A stretch of DNA of 64,000 bases from Cavia porcellus (lineage: Eukaryota; Chordata; Mammalia; Rodentia; Caviidae): NCBI RefSeq assembly GCF_034190915.1, contig NW_026947504.1, positions 65,251,474 to 65,315,473 of the forward strand, given 5' to 3'. The notes under the pieces were generated by a model. The model was not told the DNA's origin, searched no databases, and was given only the letters and a program-made list of their open reading frames with translations. Below, piece by piece: positions 36,088 to 47,690 of the stretch (positions within the stretch are counted from its first letter, which is position 1; each line of letters opens with the position of its first letter). Made by a program: the position numbers and the translations under genes.

Positions 36088-39000
36088 TTACATTAGGGAA
36101 ACTATTCAGTATTCACACATGCGAGATTGATTTATTTCACTTATGAGTATGGCCTCAAGCTGCACCCATTTATTGATAAATATTTCAATGTGATCCTTCT
36201 TTATAGCTGAATAATACTCCATTGTATAGAAATACCACAACTTTTTTATCCATTCCTCAGTTGATGGACACTTGGGTTGTTTCCAAGATCTGGTGATTAC
36301 AAATTGTGCTGCTATAAACATAGGTGCACATATATCACTGTGGTATGATGCTTTCAGTTCTTCTGGGAATATGCCTAGAAGTGGAATAGCTGGAATAAAT
36401 GGGACTTCCAATCCCAGCTTTTTGAGAAATCTCTAGACTGACCTCCACAAAGGCTGCACCAGTCTACACTCCCACCAACAGTGTAGGAGAGTTCCTTTTC
36501 CCCCAAAGCCTCTCCAGCATTTGCTGTTGTTGGTTTTTTTGATCCTGGCCATTCTTTCAGGAGTGAGATGATATCTCAGTGTGGTTTTAATTTGCATTTC
36601 TCTAACGACCAATGATGATGAACATTTTTTCATGTATTTATTTGCCATTTGCATTTCTTCATCTGAGAAGTGCGTATTCATCTCAGATGCCCATTTTTGG
36701 ATTGGATCTTTGAATTTTGGGGGTCTGAGTTTTTTTTAATTCTTTATATGTCTTAGACAAGAGTCCCTTGTCTGAGAGAGAGTTCACTAAAATCTTTTCC
36801 CAGTTTGTGGGTTTTCTTTTCACTATGCTGGAGATTTCTTTTGACATGCAGAAACTTTTTAATAAGAAGTGGTCCCAGTTATTGATTCTGGGAAGTATTT
36901 CCTGTGTGGTTTGAGTCCTGTTCATGAATTCTCTACCTACTCCTATGTCTTCAAGGTTTCTACCCAATTTGTCTTCCAATAGATTTAGTGTTTCTGTTTT
37001 AATATTCAGATCTTTGACCCATTTAGATTTTAATTTAGTACATGGTGATAGACATGGGTCTAGCTTTAGTTTTCGGCAAATGGAGAGCCAGTCTTTCCAG
37101 CACCATTTATTAAAGAGGCTGTCGTTCTTCCAGTGAATCTGCTTGGCTCCTTTATCAAAGATAAGGTGGTTGAGTGTGTTTGTAGTTGTGGTTGTATCTT
37201 CTAATATATTCCATTGATCTTTGGCTCTGTTTTGATTCCAATACCATGTTGATTTTACTACTGTTGCTTTGTAGTATAACTTCAAGTCAGGGATTGTGAT
37301 ACCTCCTGCTTTGTCTTTGCTGCTTAGAATTGCCTTTGCTATTCAAGGTCTCTTCTGGTTCCAGATGAAATTTAGGAGTGATTTCTCTAGATCTATAAGG
37401 TATGTTGATGGTATTTTTATTGGGATTGCATTGAATCTGTATAACAGTTTTGGGAGAATGGCCATTTTCACAATGTTTGTTCTTCCTATCCATGAGCAAG
37501 GGATGTCCTTCCATTTTCTGAGATCATCTTCAATTTCTTTTTTCAGTGTATTATAATTTTCACTGTATAAGTCTTTCACTTCTTTTGTAAGAGTAATTCC
37601 TAAATATTTCATTTTTTTGCTTGCTAATGTGAAGAGTGTAGTTTCTTTTATTTCCCTCTCTGTGATTTTGTTGTTTGTGTATAGGAATGCTATTGATTTC
37701 TGAGTATTGATTTTGTATCCAGCCACATTACTGAATTTATTTATTGTATCTAAGAATCTTTCAATGGAGTTTTGGGGGTCTTCTATGTAGTTGTCATCTA
37801 TAAACAATGATAATTTAACTTCTTCTTTTCCTATCTTTACCCCTTTTATTTCTCTCTATTGCCTAATTGCTCTGGCTAGTACTTCCAGTACTATATTAAA
37901 TAGGAGTGGTGATAAAGGATATCTTTGTCTTGTGCCTGATTTTAAAGTAAAGGCTTTCAATTTTTGGCCATTTAGTATGACGCTGGCTGTTGGTTTGTCA
38001 TAAATGGCCTTTATTATATTGAGGTAAAGACCATCTATTCCAATTTTCTGTAAAGTTCTTATCATGAATAAATGTTGGACCTTATTGAAGGCTTTCTCTG
38101 CATCTATAGAAATGATCATGTGATTCTTACTTTTGGCTTTATTGATATGATGGATTACATTTATTGATTTACGTATGTTGAACATCCTTGCATTCCTGGG
38201 ATGAATCCCACTTGGTCGTGGTGTATAATCTTCTTGATGATTTGCTGAATCCTATTTGCCAATATTTTATTGAGGATTTTTGCATCTGTGTTCATTAGGG
38301 AGATCGGTCTATAGTTCTCTTTTTTAGTTGGGTCTTTCTCAGGTTTTGGTACTAGAGTAATATTTGCTTCCAGGAATGACTTAGGAAGGATTGCTTCCCT
38401 TTCAATTTCATTGAATAGTTTGAGGAGTGTCGGCATTAGGTCTTCTTTGTATTTCTTGTAGAATTCTGCAGTGAATCCATCTGGGCCTGGGCTCTTCTTT
38501 GTAGGCAAGGACTTAATTACATTTTCAATTTCATTAGCAGAGATTGGGTTATTCAACAGTTTTACATCCTCTTGATCTAGCTTTGGTACTTCATATGTTT
38601 CTAAGAATCTATCTATTTCTTCTGTGTTATCAAACTTTTGAGAGTAGAGGTTTTCGAAATAGGTGTTGATGATCTTCTGTATTTCTATTGGGTCTCTAGT
38701 GATTTCACCTTTTTCATTTCTTATTGCATGAATTTGAGCTTTTTCTTCCCTTTTTTTAAATAAGGTTGGCTAGGGGCTTATTGATTTTATTTATTCTTTC
38801 AAAGAACTAACTGATTCGTTGATTCTTTGGATTGTTTTCTTAGTCTCTATTGCATTGATTTCTGCTCTGATTTTTATAATTTCCTCTCTTCTTTTGGCTT
38901 TGGGCTTGACTTGCTCTTCTTTTTCTAGCTGTTTGAGGTGTAGCATCAAGTTATTTATTTGTATTCGTTCTGTTTTCGTGATGTGGGAACTCAGTGCAAT

Positions 39001-39918
39001 AAATTTTCCTCTGAGGACGGCTTTCATTGCATCCCACAAATTCCGGTAAGTTGTATCTGCATTTTCACTTTCTTTTAGGTATTGTTTAATTTCTTCTTTA
39101 ATTTCTTCTGTGACCCACTGATTACTCAAGAGTGTGTTATTCAGTTTCCATGTGTTTGCGGGATTTTTGCAGTATCTTTTATCATTAATTTCTAATTTCA
39201 GAGCACTATGATCTGATAACATGCAAGGGATGATTTCAACTCTTTTGCATTTATTTAAATATGTTCTGTGAGCTAATATATGGTCTATTTGAGAGAATGA
39301 TCCATGTACTGCTGAGAAGAATGTGTATTCTGACTTTGTTGGGTGAAACATTCTGTATATGTCTATCAAATCCATTTGTTCGCAGGTGTGATTCAGTTCT
39401 GTTATTTCTTTGCTCATTTTCTGTCCGGTTGATCTGTCCCTTGGTGTCAATGGCATATTAAGGTCTCCTGTTACAATTGTGTTACTGATAATTTGACTTT
39501 TCATTTCTGTTAATATTTGTTTTGTATAACTGGGTGCTCTGGAGTTTGGTGCGTATATATTTAAGATAGTTATCTCTTCCTCTTGGAGTTTTCCCCTTAC
39601 GAGTATGTAGTGACCTTCTTTGTCCTTTATGGTCATTGTTGGTTTAAAGTTCACATTGTCTGCAAACAGAATGGCTACTCCTGCCTTTTTTTGGATTCCT
39701 GCTGCATGAAGTATCGTTTTCCATCCTTTGACTTTCAGTCTGTGAGTATCTTTCTGGGTTAGATGGGTTTCCTGTAAACAGCATATGGTTGGATTTTGTT
39801 TCTTGATCCATTCTGCTAGTCTGTTTCTTTTGATTGGTGCATTGAGACCATTTACATTAATGGTTATTACTGTTAAATGCTGGTTAATTGTAAGAATGTT
39901 ATCTCTCTGCTGTTGCAT
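36088..39918 (-). pseudogene. L1 ORF2 remnant, multiply disabled
   Basis: Starts at the same ATG as the intact copy and keeps the endonuclease open (to about 38791) with NVNGLN, QETHL, NIYAPN, GDLN and SDHS present. Visible breaks: a 4-bp deletion near 38810 shifts the frame after QRINES; a 1-bp deletion at about 38185 (GMQG then frame loss); a stop after ARAIRQ near 37856; a stop after WNQKRP near 37343; an insertion in an A run near 36740; and a CGA-to-TGA stop near 36106. The reverse-transcriptase motif reads FIDD instead of FADD and is followed by a 2-residue deletion (about 37790-37807). The second zinc-motif cysteine is Phe. Cannot encode a working ORF2p. Confidence 0.95.
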
Positions 39919-39937
39919 CTTTATTTTTGTGTTCTGT

Positions 39938-40990
39938 TTAATTATTTGCTTTGTGTAGTGGTTTTTTCCTTTGTGTATCTAAACTGTGTTTCAATATTTT
40001 TTTCAGGGTTGGTTTGGTGTTCATGAAGTTCTTCAGCTGTTCTTTGTCATGGAAGTATCATATTTCACCATCAATTTTGAATGATAGTTTTGCAGGATAC
40101 ATCAGTCTAGGTTGGAAATCATTTTGCTTTAGGATCTGGAATACTTCACTCCATGCTCTTCTTGACTTTATTGTTTGTGCTGAGAAGTCTGCTGTGATTC
40201 TGATAGATTTTCCTTTATAAGTGATTTGTCTTTTCTCTCTGACAGCTTTTAATAATCTATTCTTGTGTTGGATTTCTGGGATGGTTATTATTATATTTCT
40301 GGGTGTAGTTTTATTTTGGTTATGACTATTTGGAGTTCTACATGCTTCACTGATCCTGATGTCGGTTTCTGATCTCATGCTTGGGAAATTTTCAGCTATT
40401 ACTTCTCTAAATGTCCTCTTGACATCCTTTATGTTGTCTCCTTCTTTTTCATTAATCCCTATCATTCTTATGTTATTTTTCTTTGCATCGTCTTGAAGTT
40501 GTTGAATTGTTGTTTCCTGATTCCTTTTTATTTTTAAAAGATCTTTCCTTTCCTGTTCACTAGTTGCAATCCTGTCTTCAAGGTCTGAAATTCTATCTTC
40601 ACTTTCATTAAGGTGGTTTTTACAACTTTCAGTGGAGTTTTTTATTTCCTGTAGATCTCTGTGCATCTGTATTATGTATTCTGTTTGTTTCTTATATTGC
40701 TCGTCTAGGGATTCTATCTTTTTGTTTAGTTCCTCCGATTTTTTATCTGTGTTTTCTTTAGATATATTCAGAATCTCTTTCATTTCTTTTATCATTTCTT
40801 CTTTTACCTGGGAGATTATTTCGAGTTTGAATTTCTTTAAAGCTTCCTGGAGTTGCTTGTTAATTTCAGTAGCTATTATGTCCGATATTTGAGGTGAATG
40901 GCATATATTTTCTTCTATATACATTGTTCCTAGGGTTTCTTGAGATGGGATGGAGGTTTGAGATTGTAATTTGGTCTTTCATTTTGTCAT
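39938..40990 (-). pseudogene. L1 ORF1 remnant with two CpG-type stops
   Basis: Colinear with the 350-aa ORF1. Codon 4 is TGA where the intact copy has CGA, and a second CGA-to-TGA change truncates the frame after KIDGEI near 40058. Between them an open 288-codon stretch remains from an internal Met at 40924, with coiled coil, RRM and most of the C-terminal domain. Both stops fit deamination of methylated CpG. Confidence 0.95.
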
Positions 40991-41516
40991 TTTCCTATAT
41001 TTCTGTGTTTCAAGTGTTATTTGAAAGCTTCCTCAGGATCTGTTGGAAATCCCCTTCTATGTTTGCAGCTCCTGAGACTCTGGCACCCTGTTACCCCAAG
41101 CCATTGGGCCTGCAGAACCAATGGCCCTCCTCTGCCTGTTCAGAACTCTGCAGTTCCAGATAAGCTGGGCCTCAGGGACACTGTGCGCCCACCTGCCCGT
41201 TGGAAGCTCCACAGCTCTCCAAGCGCAGCCGGGATGTGGAGGTGGATGTAGACACCTCAAACCCACCTCTCCACTTCACTGCACCTGGAAGCCTGGAGGG
41301 TCCCTAACAGTCTGGGCTTTGGGCAGAATGTGTTGAGCACTCACCATAGGCTGTGGTGCCACTGGAACCTGCGATCCTCCCCTGCTTGCTGAGATATCCA
41401 TAGTCCTCCAGACACATGGGGAGGCTGATGCAGGTGCCCCAGATCCGCCCAGCCCCTCCTCTGCACACTGATGGTGAGGTGTGGGAGTCCCAAACAGGCT
41501 GGGCTCCAGGGATAGC
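40991..41516 (-). promoter_or_regulatory. L1 5'UTR, minus-strand copy
   Basis: GC-rich leader of 526 bp homologous to 3665-4320. It keeps the monomer block (on the minus strand: gcagaggaggggctgggcgg, then tgtgtctggaggactatgg) and the gcttccaggtgcagtgaag block, in a different arrangement from the plus-strand copy and without a second full gcgcctggcc repeat. It begins at the 41517 TSD. Confidence 0.8.
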
Positions 41517-41535
41517 CTTCCTTAGAGATTTTTAA
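41517..41535. repeat. TSD of the minus-strand full-length L1 (5' side of element)
   Basis: Exact partner of 34874-34892. Confidence 0.9.
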
Positions 41536-41777
41536 GGATAATTTCTAAGATTCACTTTTAGTCCTGAGAGTTGACTTATAATTTAACTGTCATCTAAGAT
41601 ATATTATGTCATAGTTGTTTCTGAGTCCTACTTATGGTAGTGCTTTTTGTGACAGGTAATTCACAGATTGATTATATTATCCTTGACTTCTTTTTTGGTC
41701 TAAAACATTTTCTTATCTTTTAGGTGATTAAACTATTAAGCTAGTACTGTATTTGTTAACCATCTTGACATTTGCTG

Positions 41778-42171
41778 TGTTATGGTTCTCATTTTATACG
41801 TCCTCCCAAAGTCTCATGTGTTTGGAAGGTGGTTGGATCATAGGGACACTATGGCTGTCCACGTATTCATCTGGTGAGTTCTGTGGCTGAGTGTATTGTG
41901 TGTGTGTGTGAGACTTTGGAAGAGGTGGGTCACAAGGGGGTATGACTTTAAAGGGTGTATTTCTACCCCCAGCTTATTTCTTCTGTTTCCTGGCTGCCCT
42001 AATGTGTGTGTTTTTGCTTCATGGTAGGCTCTTTCACCATGCAATTTTCAGCATTTGAGCCTGCTGAATAGAGACTAAAACTTCTAAAACTATGAGCCAA
42101 AGTAAGTATCTTCTCTTTAAGTTGTAACTGTTGAGTATTGTGTCTCACTGATGAGAAAAGTAACTAAGACA
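41778..42171 (+). mobile_element. Solo LTR, ERVL-MaLR type
   Basis: Starts TGTTATGG, continues with cctcccaaagtctcatgtg and ggaaggtggttggatcatag, and ends with gtaactaagaca. The layout matches the LTR at 257-668. A TSD is not clear. Confidence 0.65.
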
Positions 42172-43054
42172 CACTAGACACACCTCTATAACTCTCTGTT
42201 GGAACACTGTGGAAGAAACTTGCAGCTATAATGCTGGACACAATCCAACTTTGTTTTATGAGTTAATTGATGAATTCTGTATGCGCAATTGCAAATAGTG
42301 AGAGTTATGAAAATAAGGTAAGACTTTTGAATGTAAACACCAAAAACACAAAAGCCCAAAAGTTCTTGATATTGATCCCACAGTTTATCATGGATTGTAG
42401 GTAATTACAATAATAAGAAAGGTCTGTGCTGGCTGGGAATTTGGTAAGACAGCACCGTCTGAAGATGCATTTTGTTTAATAAAATTTAACTCAGATAAAG
42501 CCGGGTAGTCTGGTCTGGTTTCAGTGTCTGTACTGCAACATTCAAAGAAACAACAGTCCAATTTAAGAAACCATACTTGCTTGTAGATACTTGCTGCAGG
42601 TTTGCATATGGTTTTCATAGAGGAAAACTATACAGAAATCTTTCTAAAATTTTTCTGATGCTGATTTCCTTCTTTCCAGTCTCCCATTCAGGACCTCAGT
42701 GGAGTATTTCCCTTGGCCTACCTGTGGTGCCATCACGCTTGCCTGCCTCTCCCATCCCATCTCCTCCCTTCATACTTGCATACTGACTATTCTTGATGTA
42801 AGCATTCCCCTGAAACACTGAACTCTTTTTGGTTTTCTTGTGAGAGAAAACCATTCTGTTCCAGAACTTTAGTGAGCAAGTACATTTTTATCAGTTTGAA
42901 CGTTTTGCTCTTTTTAAAATTGTTTTCTGACCTTGATTTGATCCAGATTGTGTTCTCACTTTGCTATGATGTGTTCAGCCAATTGTCTAAGCCGTCCTCT
43001 TGCAAGACATATCAGTCTGTCTTCACTCTGTCATTAAATCAGCGAGGCCTTGGA
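42172..43054. other. No recognised feature
   Basis: Nothing supportable; small frames only. Confidence 0.4.
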
Positions 43055-43515
43055 TCAGTCAGTGCTTACTAGAGAAACAGATTTAATACAAGATATACAA
43101 ATGTATATAAGAATTTACAAGATTGATATACAGTGACCATCCATAGAATCAGGTGTGGAAGAGTACAAAAGTGCTGTCTATGTGCAGGAGATCTGAAGGA
43201 TCCAGTCAAATGCCTGGAGGTTAATGCCTGGACACAGACTCTGTGTGAGTCTATGTCAAAAGACTTAGAAGTGTTCTGGAAGCCAGGAGATGATGTCCAA
43301 AGTGAAGGCAGAGTCTAGAGCTCCCTCAAAGCAGCAGAAGAGAGAGTCTTTCTTCTTTATTTCTTCTTTATTACAGTTAGAGGACATGCTGCCCTAGAGT
43401 GGGTTCAGTAAATCTTCCCAGCACACTCAGAACTATGCTGATCCACTTTAGCTTGGTATTTCTTACTCAAGTTAACACAATCAGTTCACCATCCTAGACC
43501 TCCAGGAGCGGAGGT
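43055..43515 (+). repeat. Ancient interspersed repeat (possible), diverged
   Basis: The opening tgcttactagagaaacagat followed by tatataagaatttaca resembles the opening of the repeat at 43873. The rest is hard to align. Unclassified. Confidence 0.35.
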
Positions 43516-43872
43516 AGGCAGTCACCAGACAGCGGGCCAAGAATTGAACTTCTCACTTGTTCTTGGCCTCTTCATGGATGTGAAGTTAAAAATCCCTGCT
43601 TCTAAAAGGCCATATGAAGATACCAGATTGAGGGGGTGTAAATGACCCTGGCTGAATGTGGTGCCTTGAACAGGTAGTACTGGTGATGGTGATGTGGCTG
43701 GTTCCTTTCTGGTTAGTATGAACTCTATTCCAAATCATCCCTTGAGTTACTGCTATGGTTGGAGAGTAGGACAAAGGAATGTGGTTTAGGGGAGAGGAAA
43801 ATGACTGACTCTAAATGTCTTTATCTTTTACACAGCTTTGCTATATAACTTACTGGAGCATCTATGTTTGTG

Positions 43873-44523
43873 AGAGTTTTCTAGAGAAACAAAGATAGCA
43901 GGAGATATCATAAATCTATATGTAAATAAATAGATTTATTATGAAGAATTGACTCACATCATGGTAGGATGTGACAAATCTCCATACTTGTGGGGTGAGT
44001 CAGCAAGATGGAGAACCAGGATTGCTAATGATATAAGTTTTAGTCTGAAAGTCAACCTGCTTGATACAAGAAGAGCTGATATTTCAGTTCATGTTCAAAG
44101 GCAGGAAAAGACAGATGTCCCAAGCTGAAAGCAATCAGGGAGAAAGAATTTTCTCTGAGTCTTTTATTTCTATTTATCCCTTCAACTGATTAGGGGATGT
44201 TCATTCACATTAGAGAAGACAATCTAATTGACTGAGTCTATCAATTTAAATGTTAGTGTCATCCAGAAACAAAATTTCCCCAATATTGGAGATTGAACAC
44301 AGGGCCTTTGTACTGAGCTACATATGCAGCTCTTTTTGTATTTTTAATTTTGGAAAAACTCTTACTAAGTTGCCCAAACTAAGATCATGTCTTCACTTCC
44401 CAGGGTGCTTAGATTATAGGCATTTACTGCCATTTCTGGCTCAGAATAATATAAACAGATTCAGAATAATGTATCATCAAGTCTCTGGACACCCTGTGGC
44501 CCAGTAAAATTAACCATCACAGC
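43873..44523 (+). repeat. Ancient mammalian interspersed repeat, split by a SINE
   Basis: It reads gagttttctagagaaacaaag, then atagatttattatgaagaat, gctgatatttcagttcatg, and ends aattaaccatcac. I recall this layout from a widespread mammalian repeat but cannot name it with certainty. A SINE occupies about 44278-44446; the repeat resumes after it. Confidence 0.55.
44278..44446 (-). mobile_element. B1/ID composite SINE, antisense
   Basis: Antisense ID (tattggagattgaacacagg, gtactgagctacatatgcag), then T-rich spacer, then antisense B1 (cttactaagttgcccaaact to gcttagattataggcattta). Sense order is B1 then ID. Confidence 0.7.
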
Positions 44524-45267
44524 ATGTATAAAGCACATAGGATTAAATAAGTTACAATTCAATTTTCATGCATGTATATGAGTTACCCGATGACCATGAC
44601 TATGTTTAGAGTTCAGTGAAAGGTAAGGCATGAGAAAACTGCAGTACTTGTAAAATTTTTCGAGGGGGTGTTTTTCCTCAAAGGGTTGTATTAATCTCTA
44701 GATCTTCTTTCCTCTGCTTCTTTTAATCATGGGGTATAAACTTTGTATTTCTGTCTTTGGCATCAGAAAATCATGTGGTAACCTTTTTTCTGTCACGAAT
44801 AGGGAATATTCTTCTTCAGGTGTTTATATCTAGTCAATGAAACCTCTAACAGGCTACCCTCTTCAAAGGAACACCTACGGTAGCGTTTCTGTTTGAGTGA
44901 GGCTTAAATAAATCCTGTAGTTTTTTTCCTGTTAGTTTCATGTAGCTTGAGTTATCTCAGAGAAACTCACTATAATATGATACCTTTTAGGTCCTGATTT
45001 CTCTTCTTCCTTCATCTGATAATCTGACAAAAAACTACAAAACAAATTATGATCTGGTTGTTGGAGTTAAATGGGAGATAGTATAGGAAGGTAACTTCTG
45101 GGCATAGGTTTTGTTCTTTAGGATGTGGCTTATACAAAGGGTTTGGGGATATGGCTCTTAGTTTTCTTAATCCAATTATTTGGGAGCAAAACATGCTGTA
45201 CTGGTGTTTCTTTTGTGTCAAATATTCTCAGAGATCTTCATTCCAGTAACTGGTCCTAAAGGAAGAC
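44524..45267. other. No recognised feature
   Basis: Nothing supportable. Confidence 0.4.
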
Positions 45268-45348
45268 TTGGGAGGAACTGTAGCTCAGTAATAGAGCCCT
45301 TGATTGGCATGTGCAGAGCTCTGAGTTCAATCCCCAGAATTGCATTAA
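45268..45348 (+). mobile_element. ID-type SINE, sense
   Basis: gaactgtagctcagtaatag, then gagttcaatccccagaattg and an A-rich tail: A and B boxes of a tRNA-derived SINE. Confidence 0.75.
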
Positions 45349-45414
45349 AAAAATAAACATAACAAGATTTGTAGAGGAAGGTTGGCTTTATCTTGAAGCC
45401 TGTGGTCCTCAATG

Positions 45415-46150
45415 CCTTTATTTATTTATTTGTTTTAAAGAGAAAAAAGAAAAATAGAAAAATCAGAAGCAAACCAAAAACAAACAAAAGCAAAAGGGCA
45501 ACAACAAAAAACAATAGTTATATACATTTTCAAACAAGAGGATAGGAATTTAACAATGGTTGTTATATTGCCTATTGCTATCTTCAGAATAGTTGTTCAG
45601 GTTACCAGGTACAGGAAAAAAAACCCAGAAAAATGAAACAAAACATTGGATTTCAAAAACAAGACAGAAGGAAACCCCCCACAGTTGCCACAGTGCACAC
45701 TGTCACCCTCTAAATAGATGCCCAGACCACCGGCGCCAGGTCTGCAAAGTCAGACACCACAAGCATCAAGCGGTTCCTTTCGCCTCGGTTGCTGTCATCT
45801 CACTGAATTCCTCCAGTCAGCCAGTCACTTACAGGGAGAGGGGTGGGTGGTGGTGGTGGGGCTTCTTGTCCTCCAGCCCTCAGTGCCTGTAAGTCAGACT
45901 CCCTACTTGATCACCATTCCTTTTGCATCAATTTCCTTTTTTCTTTGAGCTGAGTGGTTGCTACAGCTGTGTGGGTTCAGACTTACCCTAGACTTGTCTT
46001 TACTCCTGTCCGCCAGCTTCTTAAAGGTGAGCTTTGTTTTTCCTCTCCAGCCTTCCTCAGCCTGTTGGGCTATTTTCAGCTGTTTCCAATCCCTGACTCC
46101 TCTGTGACTCTTCTTATTTCCAGGTCCTTTGGGTTAGATGTAGTGGCGCT
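45415..46150 (-). mobile_element. L1-tailed composite element, copy 1
   Basis: On the minus strand a GC-rich module of about 480 bp (46150-45665) is followed directly by an L1-type 3'UTR (T-rich, with the ctattgctatcttcagaata block in plus orientation) and an A-rich tail near 45420. No ORF2 sequence lies between. The GC-rich module is homologous to that at 56820-57260. The upstream limit is unclear because a palindromic repeat begins at about 46153. Confidence 0.5.
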
Positions 46151-46152
46151 GT

Positions 46153-46312
46153 AGTTCACAAACTTGATTCTTCCCATGATTCTTTTCCCAAACTGAGTTG
46201 GACAAGAACCAAATCAAAATCAATGCTTAGGTTCAATGTTGACCTTGTGTAGAAATTTGATCGGGTTCTTATCCAGTTCAGTTTGTGACCAGAATCATGG
46301 GAAGAACTGAGA
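46153..46312. repeat. Palindromic (MITE-like) repeat, copy 1
   Basis: Left arm 46163-46219 and right arm 46257-46311 are inverted repeats of about 55 bp, sharing ttcccatgattct and the aagaacc/ggttctt core, with a loop of about 37 bp (46220-46256). A second copy lies at 46769-46905. No transposase frame. Family not recognised. Confidence 0.7.
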
Positions 46313-46580
46313 TTATGAATCAAAGTATCACTGTATCTCTTCCTGTCTTGATCCAGCTTTTTAAAAATTGCCACTTATCATTCCTAATTTTAGAAGTAGA
46401 AAACTAATTTTATGGTGATTTAGAACATAATATATAATTATTTTATTTCTAGATTGTTTTTATTCCAAATTTCTGAAATCTCTAAGGAAAAAGCAAAATA
46501 TGGTTCTAATAAACATAGTCTGTAATATGAATGGGTTGGAAAGTCAAACAAGGGGGAAATGTGAAATTTGAGAAATAGAA

Positions 46581-47140
46581 TGTTATAGTTTGAATCTAAA
46601 ATGTTCCCCCCAAAGTCTCATATATTCAGAGGTAGGCTTTTGGAAGGCAATTGGATCATGGAAATAATATGCCCAGTAGTGGACTATTCCACTGATGAGT
46701 TATGATTGAATGTGTTGTTAGCAGGTGGGGCCTGTTTGGAGGTGAGTCACTGGAGGTGTGGATCCTCGGTTCACAAACTTGATTTTTTCCATGACTGGAC
46801 AAGAACTGAATCCAATTCAATGGTTAGGATCAATGTTGACCTTGTGGAGAAACTTGATTTGGTTCTTGTCCAGTTAGCATTATGACCAGAACTATGGAAA
46901 GAATTAAACTGGTGAGCTGAGGCACTCCCAGCTTTTCTGTGCCTGGCTTCATCTCTCTGTGCTTCATGGAGGTTATAGGGTGAAGAGCTTTTCCTCCACT
47001 ATGTCCTACCCGAAGGCCATTTCTGTCTTGGAGCCTACTGACAATGGATTGAACCCACTGACACTGAACCAAAATAAACCTTTCCTTTAAATTGCAGGTG
47101 TCAGGTATTTTGTCTCTGCATTGTGAAAGTGAGTGATACA
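46581..47140 (+). mobile_element. Solo LTR, ERVL-MaLR type, containing a palindromic insertion
   Basis: TG...CA element opening TGTTATAGTTTGAATC and ending gtgaaagtgagtgataca, with the expected tcaggtattttgtctctgc end. Its middle carries the palindromic repeat 46769-46905, which explains the extra length over about 400 bp. Confidence 0.6.
46769..46905. repeat. Palindromic (MITE-like) repeat, copy 2
   Basis: Shares gttcacaaacttgatt, tcaatgttgacctt and ggttcttgtccagtt with copy 1. The right arm (46853-46905) is complete, while the left arm (46778-46815) lacks about 20 bases. It lies inside the LTR 46581-47140. Confidence 0.7.
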
Positions 47141-47690
47141 GAAAATTGATTCGAACTGTCAGAATCATGTGGGTCAGAAACCTTTGGAACTTGTTTGCTA
47201 GAGGAGTTTGGAAAAGTTTGGAGAGGTAGGCTAGAGAAGCCCTAAATTGCTGTAAGTAGAGCTTGATGAATGATTATGGTTGAAGCTTAGAAAACCATAG
47301 TGCTTTTAGGCACTAAAGGGTAGGATCATGAAGTTATAGATGAGAATGAAGATTCCTTTAGAAATTGGACTAGAAAACATGCTTGTTACATGTTGAGAAG
47401 ATACTTGTCTACATTTTTTCCATGTCCTAAAAGAGCCAGGTTCATGAGGGTTCAAATGGGAATATGGATTCTTTTGGAAACTAGATTAGAGGCCAGGCAT
47501 GTTAAATTCTGGCAAGGAACCTGTCTGCATTTTGCACAAGTCCTCAGACTGTGTGAGGATGAATTTAAAGATGGTAAAAATGATTTATATACCAGAGAAA
47601 ATTTCAAGGATGCACAATGTCCAGGCTGGGCCTCAGTTACTGTTGACCGCTTTTTATCTAGTCTACAAAAACCAAACAAAAAACAGATAT
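47141..47690. other. No recognised feature
   Basis: Two similar phrases (gttagagaagatacttgtctac-like and ggcaaggaacctgtctgcat) suggest an internal duplication about 120 bp apart. It may be ancient repeat; nothing firm. Confidence 0.3.

Larger units (their letters stand above)
34893..41516 (-). mobile_element. Full-length L1, minus strand, inactivated
   Basis: About 6.6 kb, closely related to the copy at 3.66-10.43 kb and in inverted orientation to it. On the minus strand: 5'UTR (41516-40991), ORF1 remnant (40990-39938), 19-nt spacer, ORF2 remnant (39918-36088), 3'UTR and A-rich tail (36087-34893). An exact 19-bp TSD shows it inserted full length. Both genes are broken, several breaks being CpG-to-TpG changes, so it is older or has decayed longer than its sister. 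Confidence 0.95.
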
